From SCQX01 sp035720945 (lineage in GTDB: Bacteria > Pseudomonadota > Gammaproteobacteria > Burkholderiales > Burkholderiaceae_B): 5,718 nucleotides of DNA. The notes under the pieces are model-generated. The model saw only the letters and a program-made list of their open reading frames with translations, searched no databases and was not told the DNA's origin. The stretch is taken from positions 1 through 5,718 of the forward strand of contig DASTNK010000151.1 of NCBI GenBank assembly GCA_035720945.1. The letters run 5' to 3'. Positions 1 through 5,718 of this stretch are shown one piece after another (position 1 is the stretch's first letter; the number at the start of each line of letters is the position of its first letter). The position numbers and the translations under genes are program-made.

Positions 1-559
1 TGCCCTCGACGCGCTTGTCGACGGCGATGATGTGAAAGCCGTAACGCGTGGCCACGAGCTTGGGCAACACCCCGATCGTGGCGTCTTCGAAGATGGCCTT
101 CTCGAATTCCGGCACCGTATCGCCGCGCTGCAATTGCCCCAACTGCCCACCAGTGGCGCCCGACGGGCAGTTCGAGTGCTCACGGGCATGCTTGTCGAAA
201 AGCGCAGAATCCCTACGGATTTCATGGAGAATCGCCTCGGCGACCGCGCGCACGGCCGGCACGGGTACCCCCGGAGTGACCTGAAACAGGATGTGCCGCG
301 CAAAGACCAGGTCGCCACTGCGGAAGCGCGTTGCATTGGCCTCGTACCAGCGCCGGCACTCTTCCTCTTGGGCCACGGGCACCGCCACTTCCCGGGCCAG
401 CGTGCGCTCGATCGCCTGTTTGGTCTCGTCCTCGTTGGCCGTTGTGTCGAGCAGCCCCAATTCACGCGCGCGCTGACGCAGCAATTCGTGCACCGCCGCC
501 AGACGCGGCGTGGGCCATTTCTCGGCGTCGACCGTTGCGCCGTTGACGGTGATGTTCAT
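1..559 (-). CDS. Parvulin-type (PpiC/NifM-like) peptidyl-prolyl cis-trans isomerase, 3' end cut by window edge
   Basis: This is a rotamase that would catalyse cis-trans isomerisation of peptide bonds before proline. 186 residues are visible and no stop is reached before the left edge, so the C-terminus is missing. Residues 1-80 form a charged, mostly helical N-terminal region without a signal peptide or membrane segment, which points to a cytoplasmic protein. From about residue 84 the parvulin domain follows: FARHILFQV (His89), HSNCPSGATGGQLG (Cys131), VPEFEKAIF (Phe152) and TRYGFHIIAV (His176). These match the active-site His, Cys, Phe and His of E. coli PpiC, but the usual Met is Thr148. 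The ATG overlaps the narI stop by four bases (ATGA) and has only a weak G-rich stretch upstream, so translation is probably coupled to narI. A PpiC/NifM-like gene directly after narI is known from other nar operons, for example in Pseudomonas aeruginosa. A role in Nar maturation is inferred from this context; the substrate is unknown. Confidence 0.9.
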   Translation of the reverse strand, partial: MNITVNGATVDAEKWPTPRLAAVHELLRQRARELGLLDTTANEDETKQAIERTLAREVAVPVAQEEECRRWYEANATRFRSGDLVFARHILFQVTPGVPVPAVRAVAEAILHEIRRDSALFDKHAREHSNCPSGATGGQLGQLQRGDTVPEFEKAIFEDATIGVLPKLVATRYGFHIIAVDKRVEG

Positions 560-1263
560 GAGTGCCCCGACCCCCCGCGTTTGCGAACCAGTTGATACGG
601 CCGGAACAGATAGGCAACCGTGGCCACGCCGCTCCAGATATGCACCATGCGTGTGAAGGGCGACACCAGGAAGATGGTGAAGCCAAGCAGAATGTGGAAC
701 TGGTATACCCACGGCACGTTTTGCATGAGGGCCGCGTTATGCCCATGAAACAGCACGACCCCCTGCACGTATTGCACGAGTTGCTCGAACAGCGCCCCAT
801 CCATGTGCTGTGCCGACAGTGGCACCGTGGCCACACCCAGCAGCAATTGCAGCCACAACATGATCACGATCGCGATGTCCCATTTGCGGCTGTTCGCCCG
901 TATGCGGCGATAGGACAGGCGCCGGTGGATCAGGATCGTGGCGCCGATCAGGGCGACCACCCCGGCGATGCCGCCCACCACCATCGCCAGCAACTGGTGA
1001 TAGGTGGGGGTCATCAGCGCCATCACGATCGCCTCGGGCATCAGGAAGCCGGCGAAATGCCCCAGTATGACCACCAGCACCCCGTAGTGAAACAGGTTTG
1101 ATCCCAGCTTCAGTTGCCCCGCGTGCAGGATCTGGGATGAATCGCTCTTCCATGAGTACGGCTCGCGGTCGAAGCGTATCAGGCTGCCCAGAAGCAGCAC
1201 CGCCAGACAAATGTAGGGATAAATGCCGAACAGGAACTCATTGAGATAAGCGGGCAAAGTCAT
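556..1263 (-). CDS. narI: Respiratory nitrate reductase gamma subunit, cytochrome b-type membrane anchor NarI
   Basis: NarI is the integral membrane subunit that oxidises quinol and passes electrons through two b hemes to NarH. The protein has 235 residues (E. coli NarI has 225). Five hydrophobic segments are visible at about residues 9-30, 55-76, 90-113, 128-150 and 185-207, as expected for the family. The four heme ligands are present: His59 in SNLFH, His69 in LGHFAG, His190 in YQFHILLG and His208 in RMVHIWS, corresponding to E. coli His56, 66, 187 and 205. Other family signatures are SAQHMDG (150-156) and the C-terminal YQLVRKR. The frame stays open upstream to 1413, but that part overlaps narJ and reads as arginine-rich non-family sequence. 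The ATG at 1263 is chosen because it begins the conserved region and has a good GGAGG seven bases upstream. It lies 19 bases after narJ, and its stop overlaps the start of the isomerase gene. Confidence 0.97.
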   Translation of the reverse strand: MTLPAYLNEFLFGIYPYICLAVLLLGSLIRFDREPYSWKSDSSQILHAGQLKLGSNLFHYGVLVVILGHFAGFLMPEAIVMALMTPTYHQLLAMVVGGIAGVVALIGATILIHRRLSYRRIRANSRKWDIAIVIMLWLQLLLGVATVPLSAQHMDGALFEQLVQYVQGVVLFHGHNAALMQNVPWVYQFHILLGFTIFLVSPFTRMVHIWSGVATVAYLFRPYQLVRKRGGSGHS

Positions 1264-1270
1264 GGCTGGA

Positions 1271-1275
1271 CCTCC
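1271..1275 (-). promoter_or_regulatory. Ribosome binding site of narI
   Basis: On the minus strand this reads GGAGG, seven bases before the ATG at 1263. It lies in the 19-base gap between narJ and narI and decides the narI start against the longer open frame. It is the strongest Shine-Dalgarno match among the four gene starts visible in the window. Confidence 0.8.
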
Positions 1276-1282
1276 GGGTGGA

Positions 1283-1924
1283 TCATGGCGCGACGTGCCG
1301 AGGCACGACCGTCGGAGACAGGTCGCTGGGATCGAACGCGGGCTTTTCCTCCCACGAACGGTCGAAATCGTCGGGAGGCGGCGCCGGAGCCCTGGCATCC
1401 AGGCCGCGTTCACCGCCCAGCGCCAACACGGCGGCCATCACCGCCGCGTAACGGCTGTGGCGATGGGCCAATGTATTGCCAAGCTTGCGCACGACATGCG
1501 CGACCTCGCCAATGGTGTCGCGCGTTTCGGCCAGGTCGCGGCAGCTCAGGTATTCAAGCAACAACGGCAGGTGATCAGGCAGTTCTTCACCCAAGGGTTC
1601 CATGCCCGCGGCCAGGTACCGCTCGCGCAACTCCAGCATGGCCGGGCCGCGCTGGCGCCCATCCCCGAATACATGTTCGAACAGATTCAACGACGTGTGC
1701 CGCCCGCGATCGAACAAATCCACGTAGCGCCCCTCGGCCTCCAGGGAATCGCTGTTGGCGATCTCATCGACCAGCGCCAGCAGATCGACGCGCAGCCGTT
1801 TGTCGAGCGCGCGCGCCCCCCGGATCGCTTCGGCGATCTCGGGTAGCGCAGCGCGGAATTCTGCGTCAGGGTATGTCAGCAGGACCGACAACGCCCGCAG
1901 CAGCAGAACAGGATTAGGCGTCAT
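1283..1924 (-). CDS. narJ: Nitrate reductase molybdenum cofactor assembly chaperone NarJ (delta subunit)
   Basis: NarJ is a cytoplasmic chaperone of the TorD/DmsD/NarJ superfamily. It is not part of the final enzyme; it binds apo-NarG, allows insertion of the Mo-bisMGD cofactor and iron-sulfur cluster, and holds NarGH back from membrane docking until maturation is complete. The protein has 213 residues (E. coli NarJ has 236). Typical features are the N-terminal LLRALSVLLTYPDAEF (8-23), the block YVDLFDRGRHTSLNLFEHVF (67-86) and the conserved core DHLPLLLEYLS (117-127). The C-terminal tail is Pro/Asp-rich (about 176-190) and ends in a WEEKPAF motif (191-197) seen in NarJ proteins. The ATG at 1924 lies six bases after the narH stop and has only a poor purine-rich ribosome binding site, suggesting coupling to narH translation. 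The position between narH and narI is the canonical one. Confidence 0.96.
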   Translation of the reverse strand: MTPNPVLLLRALSVLLTYPDAEFRAALPEIAEAIRGARALDKRLRVDLLALVDEIANSDSLEAEGRYVDLFDRGRHTSLNLFEHVFGDGRQRGPAMLELRERYLAAGMEPLGEELPDHLPLLLEYLSCRDLAETRDTIGEVAHVVRKLGNTLAHRHSRYAAVMAAVLALGGERGLDARAPAPPPDDFDRSWEEKPAFDPSDLSPTVVPRHVAP

Positions 1925-1930
1925 GACTCG

Positions 1931-3472
1931 TCACTCGGAATCGTCGAGCTCACGGATCGGCACCACATTGCGCCGGCCCATTTTTCCCCCGAACAGCCCC
2001 GCCTTCGCATCGATCCCGTCACAGCCATTGCCGAACGTGAACCCGCACCCACCCCGGATCTGGTAGGCGTTTTCCGACTCCTCGCGATGAGCGGTCGGAA
2101 TCACAAAGCGGTCTTCATAGTTCGCGATCGCCAAGTACCGGTGCATGGATTGCGCCGTGGCCTCGTCCAACCCCACGCTGGCCAACAACGCCGGGTCCTG
2201 CGCCTCGCCCAGTTGCTTCGCGCGGAACCAGGCACGCATCGCCATCATGCGCTGCAGGGCGCCGACGATCGGCGGTTCGTTGCCAGCCGTCAGCAGGTTG
2301 GCGAGGTAACGCACGGGAATGCGCAGCGATTCAACGTCGGGTAGTCCATTGGCGGCGCTTTCGATGGCCCCCGCATTCGCGTGGGCCGTGATGGGAGACA
2401 ACGGCGGCACGTACCACACCATCGGCAGCGTCCGGTACTCGGGGTGCAGCGGAAAGGCGATTTTCCATTCCACCGCCATCTTGTACGTGGGCGAATGCTG
2501 GGCCGCCTCGATCCAGGATTCGGCGATGCCATCCGCCAGCGCCTGGCGTTGTACCTCGGGGTCGGAGGGGTCGAGAAAGACATCGAGTTGCGCCTGATAC
2601 AGGTCTTGCGGGCTCTCGGTGCTTGCCGCGGCCTCGATCCGGTCGGCATCGTACAGCAGCACCCCCAGATAGCGGATGCGGCCGACACAGGTTTCGGAAC
2701 ACACCGTCGGCATGCCCGCTTCGATGCGCGGATAACAGAAGGTGCATTTCTCGGCCTTGCCGCTCACCCAGTTGTAATAGATTTTCTTGTACGGACAACC
2801 CGATACGCACATCCGCCAGCCCCGGCACTTGTCCTGGTCGATCAGGACGATGCCGTCTTCCTCGCGTTTGTAGATGGATCCTGACGGGCACGACGCCACA
2901 CATGTGGGATTCAGGCAGTGCTCGCACAACCGGGGCAGATACATCATGAACGTGTTCTCGAACTGCCCATAGATGTCCTTCTGCACCGCCTCGAAGTTGT
3001 AGTCCTTGCTGCGCTTGTCGAACTCACCGCCCAGGATCTCCTCCCAGTTCGGCCCCCATTCGATTTTCTCCATCGTGCGCCCCGACACCAGGGAAATGGG
3101 GCGTGCCACCGGCGCCGTCGGCAGTTCCGGCGCGGTCTGCAGATTCTCGTAGTCGAACGTGAAGGGTTCGTAGTAGTCGTCGATCTGCGGCAGATTCGGG
3201 TTGGAGAAAATGCGCGCCAGCACGCCCCAGCGCCCGCCCTGCCTGGGGACCAGCTTGCCGTTGTCCTTGCGCTCCCAGCCCCCTTTCCAGTGCTCCTGGT
3301 TTTCCCAATCCTTGGGGTACCCTATGCCCGGCTTGGTTTCCACGTTATTGAACCAGGCATACTCCATGCCCTTGCGCGACGTCCACACGTTCTTGCACGT
3401 CACCGAACAGGTATGGCAGCCGATGCACTTGTCCAGATTCAACACCATCGCCACTTGCGCGCGTACTTTCAT
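1931..3472 (-). CDS. narH: Respiratory nitrate reductase beta subunit, iron-sulfur protein NarH
   Basis: NarH is the electron-transfer subunit that links the NarI hemes to the NarG active site. The protein has 513 residues, nearly the same as E. coli NarH. Four cysteine groups are visible: CIGCHTCSVTC (Cys16, 19, 22, 26), CEHCLNPTCVASC (183, 186, 191, 195), CRGWRMCVSGC (216, 222, 226, with Trp219 in place of a cysteine) and CTFCYPRIEAGMPTVCSETC (243, 246, 258, 262). The Trp is the family signature that makes one cluster [3Fe-4S] while three are [4Fe-4S]. There is no signal peptide, in line with a cytoplasm-facing subunit. The C-terminal half carries the family blocks YRTLPMVWYVPPLSP and GCGFTFGNGCDG. 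The ATG at 3472 overlaps the narG stop by four bases and is preceded by GGGAG. narJ follows after six bases. All cluster ligands are intact, so the protein should be functional. Confidence 0.98.
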   Translation of the reverse strand: MKVRAQVAMVLNLDKCIGCHTCSVTCKNVWTSRKGMEYAWFNNVETKPGIGYPKDWENQEHWKGGWERKDNGKLVPRQGGRWGVLARIFSNPNLPQIDDYYEPFTFDYENLQTAPELPTAPVARPISLVSGRTMEKIEWGPNWEEILGGEFDKRSKDYNFEAVQKDIYGQFENTFMMYLPRLCEHCLNPTCVASCPSGSIYKREEDGIVLIDQDKCRGWRMCVSGCPYKKIYYNWVSGKAEKCTFCYPRIEAGMPTVCSETCVGRIRYLGVLLYDADRIEAAASTESPQDLYQAQLDVFLDPSDPEVQRQALADGIAESWIEAAQHSPTYKMAVEWKIAFPLHPEYRTLPMVWYVPPLSPITAHANAGAIESAANGLPDVESLRIPVRYLANLLTAGNEPPIVGALQRMMAMRAWFRAKQLGEAQDPALLASVGLDEATAQSMHRYLAIANYEDRFVIPTAHREESENAYQIRGGCGFTFGNGCDGIDAKAGLFGGKMGRRNVVPIRELDDSE

Positions 3473-5718
3473 TTTTCGGCTCCCGCCAGCTTCGCATTGA
3501 TCTCGGCCTCACGCGCCTGGCGCTGAATGTGGTCCATCCAGTCGACCTTGGCCATTTTCCTGAGGATGACGAACCCGTCCCGATCGGAACCCACCGGGCC
3601 GTAATAGTTGAAGCTCCATGAGAACTGCGCCGAACCGCCGATCATCTGCGTGGGTTTGACGATGATGCGTGTGACGGAGTTGTGGATTCCGCCACGCATG
3701 CCCGTGACTTCTGACCCCGGCACATTCACGATTTTCTCTTGTGCGTGATACATCAGGCACATGCCCTGGTTCACACGCTGGCTCACCACCGCGCGCGCGG
3801 TGAGCGCGCCATTCGCGTTGAAGCACTCGATCCAGTCGTTGTCCTGGATGTCGGCTTGCCTGGCGTCCACCTCGGATATCCAGACGATCGGCCCGCCCCG
3901 CGACAGCGTGAGCATAATCAGGTTGTCGGTGTAGGTGCTGTGGATGCCCCATTTCTGATGCGGCGTGATGAAATTCAGCACGATCTCACGATTGCCGTTG
4001 CCCTTCTTGCCAAGCAACGCATTCACCGCGCGGGTATCGATGGGCGGGCGATACAGCGCGAAGGCCTCGCCGAAATCGCGTATCCAGGCATGATCAAGGT
4101 AGAAATGCTGCCGCCCCGTCAAGGTACGCCACGGCACCAGTTCGTTGACGTTGATGTAACCCGCGTTGTAGCTCACTTTCTCGCTTTCGATGCCGGACCA
4201 CGTGGGCGAAGTGATGATCTTGCGTGGTTGGGCCTGGATGTCCCGGAAGCGGATCTTCTCGTCGGCCCGGGCGTCGGCCAAGTGACGGTGACTGCGTCCC
4301 GTGGTCTTGGACAGCGCCTCCCAGGCGCGCACCGCCACCTCGCCGTTGGTTTCGGGTGCCAGCATGAGGATCGTCTCGGCCGCATCGATGTCACTGACAA
4401 TGCACGGCCGCCCCTTGGCGGGACCATCGGGCACCGTGCGGTTGAGCGCGCCGAGTTCCTCGACCTCGTGCCGCATGTCCCAATGGATACCCTTGCCGCC
4501 GTTGCCGAGCGTGTCCAACAGCGGCCCGAGCGACGTGAAACGGGCATGCACGGCGGGATAATCCCGATCGATGAAGGTGATGCCGGGACCGGTCTTCCCG
4601 GGTATCAGGTCGCATTCGCCCTTTTTCCAGTCAAGCACATCGAACGGCTGCGCCATCTCGTTGACGGTGTCGTGCATGATGGGCGTGAGCACCACATCTT
4701 TTTCCTCGCCCAGCTCGCCCTGGGCAAGTTCCGAAAACTTCTTGGCGAGCGCCTTGAAGGTTTCCCAATCGCTTTTCGACCCGAACACCGGGTCCACCGC
4801 CACCGAAAACGGGTGGATGAACGGATGCATGTCGGTCGTGGAGAGATCGTTCTTTTCATACCACGAAGCCGTCGGCAAGACCACATCGGAATACAACGCC
4901 GTCGTCGACATGCGGAAGTCCAGGGTCACCACCAGGTCGAGCTTGCCCTCGGGAGCGGCGTCGCGCCACGTGACTTCCTCGGGTTTCGCCCCACCCTCTG
5001 CGCCCAGATCCTGGCCCTGCAGGCCGCATCGCGTACCCAGGAAATGCTTGAGGAAATACTCGTGCCCCTTGCCCGACGACCCCAGCAGATTGGAGCGCCA
5101 CACGAACAGGTTGCGTGGAAAGTTGTCCGGGTTGTCGGGATCTTCGCAGGCCATGGCAAGCTTGCCAGACTTGAGCGCATCCACGATATATTGTTTCGGG
5201 TCACCCCCTGACCGCATGGCCTCGCGCGCCACCGTGAGCGGATTGCGATTCAACTGGGGAGCCGAGGGCATCCAGCCCATGCGCTGCGCACGAACATCGC
5301 AATCGACAAGCGCCCCGGTCTGTCGTGAGCGGTCGGCAAGCGGGGACAGCAGGCCGCCGACACCGAGTTGCTCATAGCGCCATTGGTCGGAATGCAGGTA
5401 AAAGAACGACGTGCCCGCCATGTGGCGCGGCGGGCGAACCCAGTCCAGCGCGAACGCCAGCGCTGCCCATCCGGTTTGCGGGCGCACTTTTTCCTGGCCC
5501 GTGTAGTGCGACCAGCCGCCGCCCGACACGCCAATCGTGCCACACAGCATCAGTGTGTTGATGATGGCCCGGTAGCTGACATCCTGGTGGAACCAGTGGT
5601 TCATGCCCGAGCCAATGATCACCATCGAGCGGCCATGTGTCTTCTCGGCGCTCGAGGCGAACCCCCGCGCCACCTCGATCGCCCTGGCAGCGGGCACCCC
5701 GGTGATCGTCTCTTGCCA
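3469..5718 (-). CDS. narG: Respiratory nitrate reductase alpha subunit NarG, C-terminal part (5' end outside window)
   Basis: NarG is the catalytic Mo-bisMGD subunit that reduces nitrate to nitrite at the cytoplasmic face. 749 residues are visible, about 60 percent of the usual 1,220-1,260; the frame is open to the right edge. The true start is outside: codons at 5716-5698 before an in-frame GTG at 5697 still read as family sequence (ETITGVPAAR), so that GTG is internal. Conserved blocks, numbered from the first visible residue, include GSGMNHWFHQD (37-47), SGGGW (65-69), GQEKVRPQTGW (74-84), WRSNLLGSSGKGHE (207-220) and YSDVVLPTASWYEKND (276-291). The C-terminal molydopterin-dinucleotide-binding domain covers about 585-700, with LTLSRGGPIVWISE and GALTARAVVSQRV. 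The FS0 cluster ligands and the Asp Mo ligand are in the missing N-terminal part and cannot be checked. A short charged tail (about 728-749) extends past the conserved end. The stop overlaps the narH start (ATGA). Confidence 0.98.
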   Translation of the reverse strand, partial: WQETITGVPAARAIEVARGFASSAEKTHGRSMVIIGSGMNHWFHQDVSYRAIINTLMLCGTIGVSGGGWSHYTGQEKVRPQTGWAALAFALDWVRPPRHMAGTSFFYLHSDQWRYEQLGVGGLLSPLADRSRQTGALVDCDVRAQRMGWMPSAPQLNRNPLTVAREAMRSGGDPKQYIVDALKSGKLAMACEDPDNPDNFPRNLFVWRSNLLGSSGKGHEYFLKHFLGTRCGLQGQDLGAEGGAKPEEVTWRDAAPEGKLDLVVTLDFRMSTTALYSDVVLPTASWYEKNDLSTTDMHPFIHPFSVAVDPVFGSKSDWETFKALAKKFSELAQGELGEEKDVVLTPIMHDTVNEMAQPFDVLDWKKGECDLIPGKTGPGITFIDRDYPAVHARFTSLGPLLDTLGNGGKGIHWDMRHEVEELGALNRTVPDGPAKGRPCIVSDIDAAETILMLAPETNGEVAVRAWEALSKTTGRSHRHLADARADEKIRFRDIQAQPRKIITSPTWSGIESEKVSYNAGYINVNELVPWRTLTGRQHFYLDHAWIRDFGEAFALYRPPIDTRAVNALLGKKGNGNREIVLNFITPHQKWGIHSTYTDNLIMLTLSRGGPIVWISEVDARQADIQDNDWIECFNANGALTARAVVSQRVNQGMCLMYHAQEKIVNVPGSEVTGMRGGIHNSVTRIIVKPTQMIGGSAQFSWSFNYYGPVGSDRDGFVILRKMAKVDWMDHIQRQAREAEINAKLAGAEK
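3480..3484 (-). promoter_or_regulatory. Ribosome binding site of narH
   Basis: On the minus strand this reads GGGAG, seven bases before the narH ATG at 3472. It lies inside the last codons of narG. Together with the ATGA overlap it suggests that narH is translated by ribosomes finishing narG as well as by direct initiation. Confidence 0.65.

Noticed and set aside
32..595. A 187-codon open frame on the plus strand opposite the isomerase gene.
   Set aside because: The minus strand encodes clear parvulin motifs over the same bases; the plus-strand product is rich in Arg, His and Gly and resembles no family.
1264..1413. A possible 50-residue N-terminal extension of NarI.
   Set aside because: The extension overlaps the narJ end, is Arg/Pro-rich without family similarity, and a good GGAGG precedes the downstream ATG that begins the conserved NarI sequence.
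1285..1917. A 210-codon open frame on the plus strand that almost mirrors narJ, with a second overlapping frame of 194 codons.
   Set aside because: Both are antisense to narJ, have Arg/Pro/Ala-rich compositions typical of shadow frames, and show no family signature.
2655..2657. The Trp in place of a cysteine in the third NarH cysteine group (residue 219, coded near 2816-2818) as a possible cluster loss.
   Set aside because: A Trp at this position is the normal family feature that gives the [3Fe-4S] cluster of NarH; it is not a defect.
3782..3804. A GC-rich inverted repeat (CTCACC ... GGTGAG around an alternating GC core) that could form a hairpin.
   Set aside because: It lies inside narG and encodes the conserved LTARAVVS block, so protein conservation and codon bias explain it; there is no T-tract or gene end nearby to suggest a terminator.
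3739..5211. A 490-codon open frame on the plus strand, opposite narG.
   Set aside because: It lies wholly antisense to a highly conserved narG region. Its translation is His/Arg/Gly/Val-rich without recognisable domains. Long antisense frames are expected opposite GC-rich genes with strong third-position bias.
5695..5697. An in-frame GTG that could be taken as the start of a shorter NarG-like protein.
   Set aside because: Codons upstream of it to the window edge continue the NarG family sequence, so the gene simply starts outside the window.

Overview
The window is one GC-rich, gene-packed block in which every supported gene lies on the minus strand. Read right to left, the order is narG (C-terminal part only; the gene runs off the right edge), narH, narJ, narI and a parvulin-type peptidyl-prolyl isomerase (3' end cut by the left edge). 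This is the membrane-bound respiratory nitrate reductase (Nar) operon of a nitrate-respiring or denitrifying proteobacterium. The GC-rich codon use, the close match to enteric-type NarGHJI and the isomerase directly after narI suggest a Beta- or Gammaproteobacterium. I lean towards a betaproteobacterium of the Burkholderiales (Alcaligenaceae-like), but the family is only a guess.

Layout: narG occupies 3469-5718, narH 1931-3472, narJ 1283-1924, narI 556-1263 and the isomerase 1-559. narG/narH and narI/isomerase each overlap by four bases (ATGA). narH/narJ are 6 bases apart and narJ/narI 19 bases apart. No intergenic space is long enough for a promoter or a terminator, so the five genes are most simply one transcript whose promoter lies beyond the right edge. 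No RNA gene, repeat array, mobile element or CRISPR is visible.

How the genes work together: NarI takes electrons from quinol through two b hemes at the membrane. NarH passes them along four iron-sulfur clusters to NarG, where the molybdenum bis-MGD cofactor reduces nitrate to nitrite on the cytoplasmic side. NarJ is the dedicated chaperone for cofactor insertion and membrane attachment of NarGH. The isomerase is cytoplasmic by sequence and is co-transcribed, so it probably helps folding or maturation of the complex, but this is inference. All ligand residues that can be checked are intact: the NarH cysteines with the characteristic Trp, and the four NarI heme histidines. The operon therefore looks functional.

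I do not see an undescribed system here. The isomerase attached to the operon is the least understood element. The long open frames on the plus strand are antisense shadows of the nar genes.
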